A DNA stretch of 60,758 nt from contig JAVFKY010000008.1 in the NCBI GenBank assembly GCA_036169595.1, positions 35,001 through 95,758 of the forward strand, written 5' to 3'. This DNA comes from Dictyostelium firmibasis. Its lineage: Eukaryota > Evosea > Eumycetozoa > Dictyosteliales > Dictyosteliaceae. The translations under genes were made by a program, and so were the position numbers. Positions within the stretch are counted from its first letter, which is position 1; each line of letters starts with the position of its first letter. The notes below the pieces were generated by a model. That model was not told where the DNA came from, searched no databases, and was given only the letters and a program-made list of their open reading frames with translations. Shown here piece by piece: positions 13,321 through 26,313 of this stretch.

Positions 13321-13640
13321 TTTATCTCTCTAAATCAAATTTAACTACAATTAAACTTTGAAGGGAATATTGATATTGTAAGAATAACACTTCCATATGC
13401 ATCAAATTAATATAGAAATAAAACAAAAATAAAATTTATTTCAAATTAATACATTCAATTTCCTTTGAAATTACTAATTTTGTTAAAACAATTTCATTTG
13501 GTGGTTTCTGCAATTTTGAAGATAAAAAAATTTTAAACTTCACCTCAAATAAAGTTGGTTGACAAATTAAAAACCTATTAAGTAATTACTCATAATTTTT
13601 GAATTACAAAAAGAATTATACCTCAAAAAGTTGCATTTTA
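13321..13640. pseudogene. Coding-like relic, strand unsure
   Basis: Within AT-rich spacer, this stretch has mixed composition and open frames on both strands. Minus strand from about 13575 to 13441: FLICQPTLFEVKF, then LQKPPNEIVLTKLVISKEIE, then a TAA. Plus strand from about 13467: FEITNFVKTISFGGFCNF and on to a TGA near 13562. A nearby minus ATG (MQLFE) is followed by GTATAA, but its phase does not fit the downstream TAG acceptor. It is most likely a decayed gene fragment. I cannot name a family. Confidence 0.3.
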
Positions 13641-13988
13641 AAATAATAATTTTTTTTTAAATTTTTTTTTTTTATTTGTTTTTTTTAAATTTTTTTTATT
13701 TTTTTATTATTTTTTTATTTTTTTTTTTATTTTTTATTTTTTATTATTTTTTTTTTTTTTTTTTTTATTTTTTTAACTGTCCCTAATTAAAAATTTTTAA
13801 CCCACACAACCGATTTTTATTAATATAACATAAAAAAAAAAAATTTTGGTGAAGACAAATAAAAATAAGAGAAATTTTTTAACCTACTATCGATTTTCAT
13901 TGATATAAAATAATTTGGTAAAGACAAAAAAAAAAAAATAAGAGAAAAAAAAAAGAAAAAAAGAAAAACATTTAAAAATCTTATCCTT

Positions 13989-16784
<2,796 letters not shown>

Positions 16785-17490
16785 TTAACCAAATCCTTGA
16801 AAATATCATTCAACCAATTTTCTCTAACTATATGGGTTCGCCAAGTAGATATCGAAGAAATGCCAAACCATGACAAGCTCTAAATAAAATTTTTAAAAAT
16901 TTTGTAAAATCTCATAAATTTCTTGTTTTTTTGTGCATTTTTAATTTTTTTTTTTTTTTAGTTTTTGTTTTTCAATAAATGGGTTTTGGTTAAAGACATC
17001 CTTCACAATGAGTGGTATCTTTCTAAACTAAAAACCCATTATCTTTTAAAAAAAAAAAAATTATGTTTTAAACAACATCTTTTATGCTAATAATAAAAAT
17101 TGGCAAAAAAAAAATTACCACCAGAATGTTTTTTTTTTTTTTTTTGGATATTAAAATTTAATTTTTGATTTTTTTTTTTTTTTTTTTTTTCAAATAATCT
17201 CACAATACACCAAAATAAATATCTTTACCAAATTTTATTATAAAAAAAAAAAAAAAAAAAAAAAGCAATCAATTTTTTTTATTAAAAAATTTTCTTTTTT
17301 TTTTTCCAAAAAATCCAATTTGTTTATTAATATTTAAATCAATATTGTTCTTTTAATAATATAATTATAATAATAAAAAAAAGAGATATATAATTTTTTT
17401 TGTTATTTTTTTTTTTTTTGATTATTGTTAATACTTTTATTTTTTTTATTTTTTTTTATTTTTTTTCTTAAAATCTTTATTTAATTAAAA
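16785..17490. other. Intergenic with one long hairpin
   Basis: Spacer between the E3 gene and the WIP-like gene. The first 90 bases after the E3 stop are of mixed composition and probably 3' UTR. The hairpin at 16978-17040 is listed separately. From 17050 on there are only A/T runs, ending in the T-rich then A-rich leader before the ATG at 17491. Confidence 0.75.
16978..17040. ncRNA. Long imperfect hairpin, possible ncRNA
   Basis: A 63-base element folds on itself. AATGGGTTTT (16978-16987) pairs with AAAACCCATT (17031-17040). GGTT (16988-16991) pairs with AACT (17026-17029) including one G-U. AAAGA (16992-16996) pairs with TCTTT (17018-17022). The apical 21 bases (16997-17017) can form a further short stem. 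Bulges are a single A (17030) and CTA (17023-17025). That is 19 bp in three co-linear stems in DNA otherwise made of homopolymers. It could be a structured RNA or small-RNA precursor, a 3'-UTR structure of the E3 transcript, or a cruciform-type terminator. Confidence 0.45.
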
Positions 17491-18102
17491 ATGCCACCAC
17501 CACCACCACCACCAAAAGCACCACCAGCTCCAGTAGCTCCACCACCTAAAACAGCAGAAAGAGGTGCATTATTAAGTTCAATCCAAAAAGGAACAAAATT
17601 AAAGAAATCTGTAACTGTAGATAAATCAAAACCAGTTTTAACCGCCGACAAATCAGGTGGCGGCGGTGGCGGAGGTAGACCAGGAATGGGTGGACCAATG
17701 CCAGGTATGTTTTCACCACCACCAGGTGGTATGTCCTCCCTTAAAAAAGCTGGAGGACCGCCACCATTAATTGCAAAACCATCAGCTCCAGTCCCATCAC
17801 CAGCACCACCAACCGCCTCCCCATTAAAGAAACCCCCACCACCATTAATTTCAAAAAATACTGCAGCTCCACCACAACCAGTTACAAGCAAACCAGCTCC
17901 ACCAACTTTCAAAGCTCCACCACCTGTTGCAAGCAAACCAGCTCCACCAACCTTTAAAGCTCCACCTCCAGTTACAAGCAAACCAGCTCCACCAACTTTC
18001 AAAGCTCCACCACCTGTTGCAAGTAAACCAGCTCCACCAACTTTCAAAGCTCCTCCCCCAGTTGGAGCTAGAGTAGCTCCACCACCTCCAATGAAGAGAT
18101 AA
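17491..18102 (+). CDS. wipA: WIP/verprolin-like WH2 protein
   Basis: Single-exon gene of 203 residues, extremely Pro-rich. After a start of eight prolines, residues 24-46 are a WH2 motif (RGALLSSIQKGTKLKKS, then VTVDKSKP) closely matching that of WIP and verprolin, which binds monomeric actin. A Gly-rich segment follows, then Pro-rich sequence with four tandem 14-residue repeats of SKPAPPTFKAPPPV alternating Ala/Thr linkers (about 130-190), suitable for profilin or SH3 binding. WIP proteins bind and stabilise WASP and so act on Arp2/3-driven actin assembly. A recognisable C-terminal WASP-binding segment is not obvious beyond the Pro-rich end. The match to Dictyostelium WIPa is from memory, so the symbol is less certain than the family. 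Confidence 0.8.
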   Translation: MPPPPPPPKAPPAPVAPPPKTAERGALLSSIQKGTKLKKSVTVDKSKPVLTADKSGGGGGGGRPGMGGPMPGMFSPPPGGMSSLKKAGGPPPLIAKPSAPVPSPAPPTASPLKKPPPPLISKNTAAPPQPVTSKPAPPTFKAPPPVASKPAPPTFKAPPPVTSKPAPPTFKAPPPVASKPAPPTFKAPPPVGARVAPPPPMKR

Positions 18103-18298
18103 AAAAAAAATACTGAAAAAAAAAAGAAATTAATTTATTATAATATTAAAAAAAACCATAAAACAATTTGTTAAAATAAAAATAAAATTGTTATGTAACA
18201 TAAAAAAAAAAAAAAAAGTTAAGGTAAAGAAAATTTTATCATTGCAATATTTTTGTTTTTTTTTTTTGTTTTTTATTAATATAACCTTCCCAACAAAT

Positions 18299-18489
18299 TT
18301 AAAGGACATCCTCATCATCATCTTGGTGAGTGGAAGGATTATTATAATTATTATTATTGTTATTTGTGGTGGTAGTATTATATTGAGGTGGTGGTGCAGT
18401 TGATTTTATAATTGGGTTAAGAGAATCTTTTGAAATTGATAAATTTTTTGAGATCTTGGCAACCTAAAACAATAAAAAGTTCCAAAATT

Positions 18490-18532
<43 letters not shown>

Positions 18533-19657
18533 AACATACTTGATTATCCAAGAAATTAAAAATGTGTCTAGAAACTATTTTCTTTACACCATCAACATCA
18601 TGATTATCGAAAGCAGTAATTAACTCTTGAGCAGTTGTGCCCTCTTGGCTGTGAAGGAAACTTGGATAATCTAAAAATTGTTCATAGTGTTTCTTTGCAC
18701 CAACGATATCATCAGTTGCCAATAAAATGGTGATAACACTAAGACACGATTTGTGAAGGTCGTGATTTTGCTCCAATTTAACGAATACTCTATTTTGTAA
18801 AACCATCAAATCGACAGCCTCTGTAAATTTCTTATGTTTCAATAACATTGATATGGTTTGTTTAAATGTATCACCTGAAAAATGATCTTTGTCATCCAAC
18901 TCAAATAGCTCACATGCATCTGTTAATAATTTAATTGTTTGATCTAAATCTATATCCTCCAACAACCTAAAATATTTAAAAATTGTTACATAAGAGAAAA
19001 AAAAAAAAAAAGTTAGGTTTCACTTTAAAAAAAAATTTTCATCCTTTTTGACCCTCAACTAAAAACAAAATAAAACACACTTTGCTGCTTTTGTCATTGT
19101 ATCAGCGGCTTGAAAACTATTGCCATTTGTTCTATAGAGTTTACATGATTCCAATAATAAATTTGCACATTCTTGAATCTCTTTTAATTCCTTTGCCATT
19201 GCTGATGCATTTTCCATACTTTTGGCTGCTAAATAATAAACGTCCATATGTGTTTGACATAATGATAATCTAAGGAAACAATATTTTGCACTATCATATA
19301 TTTTTGCACTTCTAAATGCGTTGGCTGCATTATTTTTTTTTTTTTTTTTTTTAGAAAAAGGTGTGAATAAAAAATAATAAGTTATAAATAGTAATATATA
19401 AAAACATACCAGCTTTTTCATATGCAAGTGCTGCACTATCCCAATCTGCCTTCCATCTGAATATGTTGGTTTTTGATCTAAATAATATCGATTGTAAATT
19501 TTGAAGAAGAGAGAAAAAGAAGTGGAAAAAAAAAAAAGATTAATTAAATTGTAATTGTTTGAAGAAAATGATTGGTTTTTTTTCTTTACAATTTATCACC
19601 TTCCTTCATAAAGGTTTCACCTTCTATCTTCTTATTGGTTTTTAATTTATCTGACAT
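18299..19657 (-). CDS. snpC: Gamma-SNAP
   Basis: Gamma-soluble NSF attachment protein, a cytosolic TPR-like adaptor that helps NSF disassemble SNARE complexes. Five exons on the minus strand: 19657..19590, 19477..19410, 19324..19081, 18966..18540 and 18463..18299. All junctions are in phase, giving 323 residues (human gamma-SNAP 312). Family features: the N-terminal MKEGDKLSKTNIFRWKADWD and AALAYEKAANAFRSAKIYD (SNAP helical repeats), the central SMENASAMAKELKEIQECAN, and a long alpha-solenoid. The C-terminal tail ends in Pro/Thr/Asn sequence and an acidic DDEDVL. Gamma rather than alpha is chosen from the ADW and SMENASAMAKEL segments. The symbol rests on memory of Dictyostelium SNAP naming. 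One intron is almost entirely poly-T/A (18490-18530). Confidence 0.88.
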
Positions 19658-20299
19658 CTTTTTATGTAAAAAGTTATATTATTATTGGTTTTTTTTTTTT
19701 TTATTTTTTTTTTATTGTGAAACTATTTGAAAATTTTTAGTGTTTTTTTATTTTTTTTTTTTTTTTTATTTTAAAAAAATTTTAAATGCAAAGGTGTTTT
19801 TGGGGTGAAAACGAAATTAAAAAAAGATTTTTTTTTTTTTTTAATAATTAATAAAAATTATAATTTTTATATATAAAACATAAACCATATTAATTTAAAC
19901 CCAATTTTTTTTTTTCTATTTTTTTTTTTCTTTATATAATACAAACATGAACCAATATTTAATTTAATATTTCTGTTTTTATTATCCCAAATTTATCAAT
20001 TACTTCTTAAAAATACCAGCTACAGGGGACTGAAAAAGAAATTCACTACAAAAACTATAGTATTATGTTTTTGAATTAAATTGTCTTATTGTTTATTTTA
20101 AAAAAAAATAAACCAAAACCATGCTTTTTTTATGACTAGTTGGAATTAATTTTAAAAAAAAAAAAAAAATTAATTTTATTGAAAACTTTTTTTTTTTAAC
20201 AGATTCGACCACAATGTTTAATTTTTTTTTTTTTTTTTTAATTTTTTTGTTTCCAATAATTATTAAATATTTACAGGGTCGAATACATGTAAACATATC
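19658..20299. other. Divergent intergenic, A/T runs only
   Basis: Presumed shared promoter region of gamma-SNAP (minus) and AP-5 sigma (plus). It contains homopolymer A and T tracts and no ORF, tRNA or palindrome that I can support. Confidence 0.7.
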
Positions 20300-21093
20300 A
20301 TGGTATATGCGTTTATAATACACTCAATAGAAACAAATTTTAATGTACAACCACCACCATCGCCACAACAGCAACAACAACAGCAATCAATTATTTATTT
20401 ATCGCAGTTCTACACATCAGAGGGAAATAATAAAGATTATATAAAGAGACAAAATTCAATTATTGAAAAGGTCATTAAAGACCATTCATTTAAGTTTCAA
20501 TGTGAAAATACTAAACCCGACGAGAAACAATTCCCTGATTGGGCATTCTCCTATTCTCAAAGGAATAATGTAAATTTTGTTGATATTAGAGGTGAAAATA
20601 GTTCAAAAGAGGGGATCTTTAGGATCATACCGAATAAACACAGTAGTTTAAAAAATGATGATACTTTTAGTGATCCCTCTAATTATGTTACAACTCCTAA
20701 ATATTGTATTTGGAAAAAAATATTAGGGTAATTTCGAAAAAAAAAAAAAAAATAATAAAAAAAATAAAAGAAATAAAGTAATAGTAAAGCCTCTCTGATC
20801 AAAAACATTTTTACTAATATATATTATTCTATAGGGTATGCTTTACAATTGTATGTGAAGATGACGAGAATAGATTATTGGCTTCAAACTTTTTAACTTT
20901 ATTTAGTAATGTAATTGTGGATGTTTTTAAAACTACAATTACCAAAACTATAAATCCAATGGATATTTTACCAAGATCAGAAGAAATACTTTTATTATTA
21001 AATAGTTATCTACCAAATGGTCAATTACTATTTATTTCAAATCAATTTTCAAAACAAATTAAAACTAATATTCAACAATTATCTCAATCATAA
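20300..21093 (+). CDS. AP-5 complex subunit sigma (AP5S1)
   Basis: Small subunit of the AP-5 adaptor complex, which works with SPG11/SPG15 in retrieval from late endosomes. Exons 20300..20727 and 20835..21093 give 228 residues (human AP5S1 200). The N-terminus MVYAFIIHSI matches human MVHAFLIHTL. The C-terminal half matches along its length: a strand CFTIVCEDDENRLLASNFL (human FALVLDAHENLLLAENTL) and the very characteristic YLPNGQLLFISNQF (human FLPHGQLLFLNDQF). A Pro/Gln-rich insert follows the first strand. The intron is phase 2 with GTAATT...ATAG ends. AP-5 is patchily distributed in eukaryotes, so its clear presence here is informative. Confidence 0.9.
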
Positions 21094-21351
21094 AAATAAA
21101 AATTTAAGAAACCCATTTAAAATTTATGTACATATATTTAAAATAGTAAGATAAAAAATAACTATGTGAATTTTCTATAATCATTTAATATTTTTAATTA
21201 TTATTATTATTTTTTTTATTTTATTTTATTTTTTTTTTTACTTGATAAAAATATGACATCAGATTCCAAATGATGAAAAAAAAAAAAAAAATGGTAATAT
21301 AATAGAAATAGATTAAAAAAAAAAATAGTAGTTTAATAGAGACAGGTAAAT

Positions 21352-21767
21352 TTATTCATTCTTTAAATCATAACCATTAAAAATTTTTTCAGCATTCTTT
21401 TGAGATGCAAAAGAATTGAAATAACCCTCAACCTCTAAAAGGATTTCATTACCACTTTCGGTACCATCTTGCCAAATAATTGATTTTCCAAATTGAGTGT
21501 TTGCCATGAAAAATTCATATTTAGCTGGAACTGATGAATTTCTTAAATCCAATGTTCCACCATTAATATCCAATTTCTTTAATAAATCAACTACTTTTTG
21601 AAGAGTGTCTTTTGGAACTTGGAATCTTTTATGATCTGAATTAATTAATGTTCCTGAATTTAAATTTAGTACTAAAGCCCTCAATTGATTATTTGAAAGT
21701 TCTTTACGAGTAATTACCAATGATCCCTATTTATTTAAAGTTTTAAATTAATTGAAATTAATTTAAA

Positions 21768-21800
<33 letters not shown>

Positions 21801-21906
21801 CAAATCTTACAAAAAAATAATGTGGAGCAGTGGAATCTTGAGAAAAAATTAATGGTGCAATAAATAATATTACTAGAATTAAGAATGATATATTTAGTAT
21901 TTTCAT
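21352..21906 (-). CDS. Small secreted protein, unknown
   Basis: Two exons, 21906..21811 and 21726..21352 (GTAAGA...ATAG, phase 0), give 156 residues. Residues 1-22 are a clear signal peptide (MKILNISFLILVILFI, then LIFSQ). The mature part has no cysteines apart from none seen, no membrane segment and no motif I recognise. It reads as alternating strands and helices, with LVLNLNSGTLINSDHKRFQV near its start and an acidic LLEVEGYF towards the end. It is predicted to be secreted or lumenal. It lies tail to tail with AP-5 sigma, whose stop is 258 bases away. Confidence 0.75.
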
Positions 21907-22844
21907 TTTTTTTTTTTTATTTATATTATTTTTATTAATATTTTGATTAATATGAAATTAATAAAGAAAAAAAAAAAAATTCTATTTATAATTTTTTTTT
22001 TAATTAATGAAAAAGAATAAATAAAAATTTAATTAATGGAGTAATTTGTTTTGGGTAATAGATTTAGTGTGTATTGAAAAAAAAAAAAAAAAAAATGTAT
22101 GTATAAATAAATTGAAAAAAAAACATATATATATATTAAAAAAAGTGAATATTTATTACGTATTGTGATCAGATAAAGTACCCAACGATTTTTTTATCTT
22201 TTACAAATAAATAATATTTGAATTAACCCCTTTACCACTCTCATACTACAAATAAATATAAAAAATATTATGAAAATAATAACTAGCAATACCACATATT
22301 GGGAGATTAAAAAAAAAAAAAAAAAAAAAAAAAAATAATAAATAAAAATAATAATAAATACACCCCTGACAATATTTTCAAAAAATAAATAAAAAAATAA
22401 AAAAAATACACACACCCAAACAATATAAAAGTTACAATGAATTGAAATCTTTTAATTTTTTATTTTATATTTTTTTTATAAAAAAAAAAAAAAATGTTAC
22501 AAATAATGATGCAAATATAACCATTGTTTAGAATTTCACAACTAATCGACATATCTATACCTATTTTAGAAAAATTATTGGATATTTATAATAAAATATA
22601 AATATAATATTTGTTTCCCAACTTATTTTCGGTTGGTTATTAGATACAAATTTACCATATTTATTCATTGGTGATTAAAGAAATCGAAATTATTCAATAT
22701 AAATAGTGTGTTATTTTTAAATTATAATTAATCTTAAAGGAACAAAAGAATAAAAAAGGGAAAAAAAATTCTTTATCTCCTAGGTTTTCTTTTGGAGGTT
22801 TTTTTTTTTTCAAATAATTTTTTTTCGTTATATTAAAGATTTAT
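21907..22844. other. Intergenic, no gene seen
   Basis: Upstream of the small secreted-protein gene and downstream of eL33. Mostly A/T runs. There is a CA-rich ACACACACCC stretch near 22407-22416, like the G-box type elements of Dictyostelium developmental promoters, and a small CCAAC...GTTGG inverted repeat near 22617-22637. No ORF was supported. Confidence 0.6.
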
Positions 22845-23404
22845 TTAGATGTTTGATGGATATAACATAACTCTGACTGGAGCACCCATAGCCTTTGGTG
22901 GGAGGTTTCTGGCGAAACGGGCTTGGACAACACCTGAGCTACCGTGTGCTTTGCAAATCTTACCCCATGAGATTTTGTGACCAGTTGGGTTTTTGGCAGA
23001 TTTGGAAACTTTGCTGACTAAACAGACTTTTTTACCTAAATAAAAAGTTGAGTCTTCACGTGAGACAACACCTTCAATTTTGATTAAACTGATGTTTGGG
23101 TATTGGGTAGCTTGTGATCTAAAATTTTAAAGTAAATTAATATATATCCTATTTCTTTTCTCTCATCTATCCTCTATCCTCTCTTTTCTCTTTTTCCTCT
23201 GTTCTGTTGTTCTTTAATCTACTCCACTTACCTTCTGTAACCTAAAACAACACCTTTTGAGTAAATCCTAAATAGAAATAAATGTTAGTGATGTATTCAT
23301 TATGATTGATAAAGATTGATAAAGATTGATAAAGATTGACAAAGATTGAATAAAAATAACGGAGATACATGATATCTCAATGTAATATGTGCATACTTTT
23401 CCAT
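22845..23404 (-). CDS. rpl35a: Ribosomal protein eL33 (RPL35A)
   Basis: Large-subunit ribosomal protein of 105 residues (human 110). Three exons, all too short for a simple ORF scan: 23404..23397 (ATGGAAAA), 23267..23232 and 23118..22845. Splicing gives MEKIYSKGVVLGYRRSQA, then ISLIKIEGV and EDSTFYLGKKVCLV (human [21 protein letters not shown]), ISWGKICKAHGSSGVVQARF (human [20 protein letters not shown]), and the C-terminal MGAPVRVMLYPSNI (human RIRVMLYPSRI). An intron after eight coding bases is common in ribosomal-protein genes. Codon choice is more C-ending (ATC, GTC, CAC) than in the neighbours, as expected for a highly expressed gene. Confidence 0.95.
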
Positions 23405-24231
23405 TTTATGTAGTGAGCTAAATTATCGAAAACTGACAAAAAAAAAAAAAAAAATTTTTGTCAAACGCATGCGGCTTTTTTTCAGAATTTTAAATTTTTC
23501 GAAATTTTTTCATTTGTAACACATAATTTTTTTTTTTTGTTTTATTTTTAATTTTAATTTTATTTTTTTATTTTTATTTTTTTTGCACTGACGATTATTA
23601 ATTAAATAAAGAATTAAAATCATTTCTAAAAAAAATAATGAGATAAATATAAATAGCAAACAAAAAAAAAAAAATGTGAATAAAAAATGTTATATTTATT
23701 TTTCTTCACTTTTTTTATTTTATTTTTTTTTTTACTTTTGTTTTTTTTTTTTTTTTTTTTTTTATTTTATTTGTAATAAACATAAATCGGATAATATATA
23801 AAAAAAATAAAATAAAAATAAGTAATGGCATTCAAACCATCATCAAATAATAATCAACCAAACTATTTTTTTTTTTTAATTTTTTATTTTTTTTTTTATT
23901 TTATTTTTTTTATTTTATTTTATTTTTTTTTATAATATCAATTTCTTTAGAAAAAAAAAAAAAAAAAGTTTAAATTTATTGTATATATTTGAGAGATCAA
24001 AGTAATCCAAACATTATTATTTTTTTCTTTTTTTATATATTTTGAAACGATCACTTTAAAATTTCCCCCCTTTTTTTTAAAAAAAAAAATTTTGTTGTCA
24101 ATTTTTTATATTGGTTTTTTAATTTTTTTTTTTTTTTTATTTTTTTTTTTTGTTTGAATTTAAACATATTAATAATAAAAAAAAAAAAAAAAAAAATTAA
24201 TAATAATAATAATAATAAATAAAATATTTTT
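23405..24231. other. Divergent intergenic, A/T runs
   Basis: Between eL33 (minus) and Nek2 (plus). Only the 8-base palindrome CGCATGCG at 23466-23473, about 60 bases upstream of the eL33 start, stands out. The rest is homopolymer A/T DNA ending in an A-rich leader before the Nek2 ATG. Confidence 0.7.
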
Positions 24232-25751
24232 ATGATGGATCAATATGAAATTTTAGGGGCATTGGGAAAAGGATCTTTTGGAGTTGTTTCAAAGATTAAA
24301 AGAAAGGAAGACGGAAGAATTTTAGTTTGGAAAGAAATTTGTTATGAGAATATGCAAGAAAAAGAAAAACAATTATTAGTGAATGAAGTAAATATCCTTC
24401 AAAAATTAAAACATCAAAATATTGTTAGATATTATGATAGAATCATTGATAAACCTTCATCAAGATTATACATTATCATGGAGCATTGTTCAGGTGGTGA
24501 TTTATCACAGCTTATTAAAAAGTGTAGAAATGAAAGGTAAACTTTTTTTTTTCTTTCTTTTTTTTCTTTTTTTTTTTTATCTTTCATATTTATTGTTAAT
24601 AATATCATTAAATTAATTATTTAGAACATATATGGATGAGGAGGTAATTTGGAGAACATTACTTCAAATTTTATCAGCACTTCAAGAAATTCATAATAGA
24701 AAGGATGGCGTTATCTTACACAGAGATATTAAGCCAGGAAATTTGTTTTTGGATGAAAATAAAAATATTAAATTGGGTGATTTTGGTTTAGCTAAAATTT
24801 TAAACGAATCACTTTATGCCCATACATTTGTTGGTACTCCATATTATATGAGTCCCGTACGTATCTTTTTTTCTTTTTTCTCTATTAATTTTAGAAATTA
24901 ATTTTTATTTTTATTATTTTTGTTATCAAAAATATTTGTAGGAGCAAATTCATGGACTTAAATATAATGAGAGATCAGATGTTTGGTCAGTTGGTTGCTT
25001 AATTTATGAAATGGCAACCTTATCACCACCATTTGAAGCAACCAACCAAGCTCAATTAACAGGTAAAATTCAAGTTGGTAGATATAATCCAATTCCATCA
25101 CAATACTCTGAACATCTTTCAAGAGTAATCTCTTTGATGATTAATGTCGATGTAAGTATTCTATATATATTTGTTTTCTTCTCTCTCTCTATGGATTCTC
25201 ATATATACTGTTTATTAATTACAACTTTTTTTTTTGTTTATCTTTTATTTTTATTTTAGCCAAAATCAAGACCAAATGTTAATGAGTTATTAGGATATTC
25301 ATTCATTTCATTTAAAGTTAAAGAAAGAAAATTAAATATCTATTATCAAGGTTTAAAACAAATGGATGAAGATTTAAAGATTAAAGAAAAGAAATTGGCA
25401 GAAATTGAAAGAGATCTTCAAGTCAAAGAACAACATTTACTCTTGAGAGAACAACAAATTAACCAAAGAGAGAAACTTTTATTAGAGAAAGAAAACTTTG
25501 AAACTCAAAGTAGAATCAATATCATGAATCAACAATTACAACAACAAACTCAATTACAACATCAAATTAGTAACCTTTCTCTCAATTGTAATAACAGTGT
25601 CAATAATTGTAGCAATAATGGTTCCAATAGTATAAATAACCATAATTCCCAACAAACTCATATCCAACAACAACAACAACAACAACAACAAACTTTCCAA
25701 CCATATCAAATTAAAAGAACTTTTACTACCCCACTCCCAAATTTTAAGTAA
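24232..25751 (+). CDS. nek2: NIMA-related kinase Nek2
   Basis: Ser/Thr protein kinase acting at centrosomes in mitosis. Exons 24232..24536, 24625..24856, 24942..25151 and 25260..25751 are in phase and give 412 residues (410 if the second ATG at 24235 is used). The kinase domain fills the N-terminal 270 residues: glycine loop GKGSFG (12-17), lysine in VWKEI (K34), HRDIKPGN catalytic loop, DFG as [19 protein letters not shown] activation end, [12 protein letters not shown]. After it comes a coiled coil of about 70 residues ([20 protein letters not shown] and on), as in vertebrate Nek2, then an Asn/Gln-rich tail with a Gln run. Kinase plus C-terminal coiled coil fits Nek2 rather than other NIMA-related kinases. 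Confidence 0.93.
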
Positions 25752-26313
25752 TTTAGGAACTCAAAAATGATTTGTCTATAAAAAAAAAAAATAAAAATAT
25801 AAAAAAAAATAAAAAAAATTTAAACTTATAAGTTTTCTTAGTTTGTTGTAAATCAATGATTTGAATTTTTTTTTTTTTAAAAATAAATTTTGTTATTAAA
25901 ATTTCAAAAAAATATTTTATCTTCTAAATGAGCATTAAAAATTTTAAAAATTTTTATTATCACTCAGATTAAAATCTTTTGTAAAATCAGCCCAATTTCC
26001 CAAAAAAAGAATTCAAAAAATTAAAACAGTTAATTTCATTTTTTCAAATGGTTAATTTCAATTGGGGCGCCAAAAAACTTTTTTTTATTTTTTTCAAATT
26101 TGAAAAGTGTTTGAAGTGTAAAAATCAAAAAAAAAAAAAAATTTATATGTGAGAAAATCAACATCTCTTGTGAAAATTCAACGGCTACAATCCATATAAA
26201 AAAAAAATTCGAATTTTTTATCATTCATACCAAAAAAAAACTTACACTACACTCGATTGAAAATAATTATTTCCTCTATATTATATATTTCACACTATCA
26301 ATTTTAATTTAAG
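25752..26313. promoter_or_regulatory. Presumed histone H3 promoter region
   Basis: Between Nek2 and H3. GC content is minimal except for GGCGCCAAAAAA at 26066-26077. On the minus strand this reads TTTTTTGGCGCC, a match to the E2F core TTTGGCGC, about 240 bases upstream of the presumed H3 first exon end. A/T-rich leader sequence follows. No other gene was seen. Confidence 0.45.

Larger units (their letters stand above)
11717..13988. other. Gene-poor divergent intergenic region
   Basis: 2.3 kb between the divergent NPC1 and E3 ligase starts, mostly A and T runs and so presumably both promoters. Non-random islands: a GGGTGT-containing stretch near 11849 (similar to GT-rich boxes of Dictyostelium developmental promoters); a 21-codon ORF at 12038-12103; a pair of small hairpins at 12135-12169; an AAT repeat near 12185-12220; and a coding-like relic at about 13321-13640. 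No convincing complete gene was found. Confidence 0.7.
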
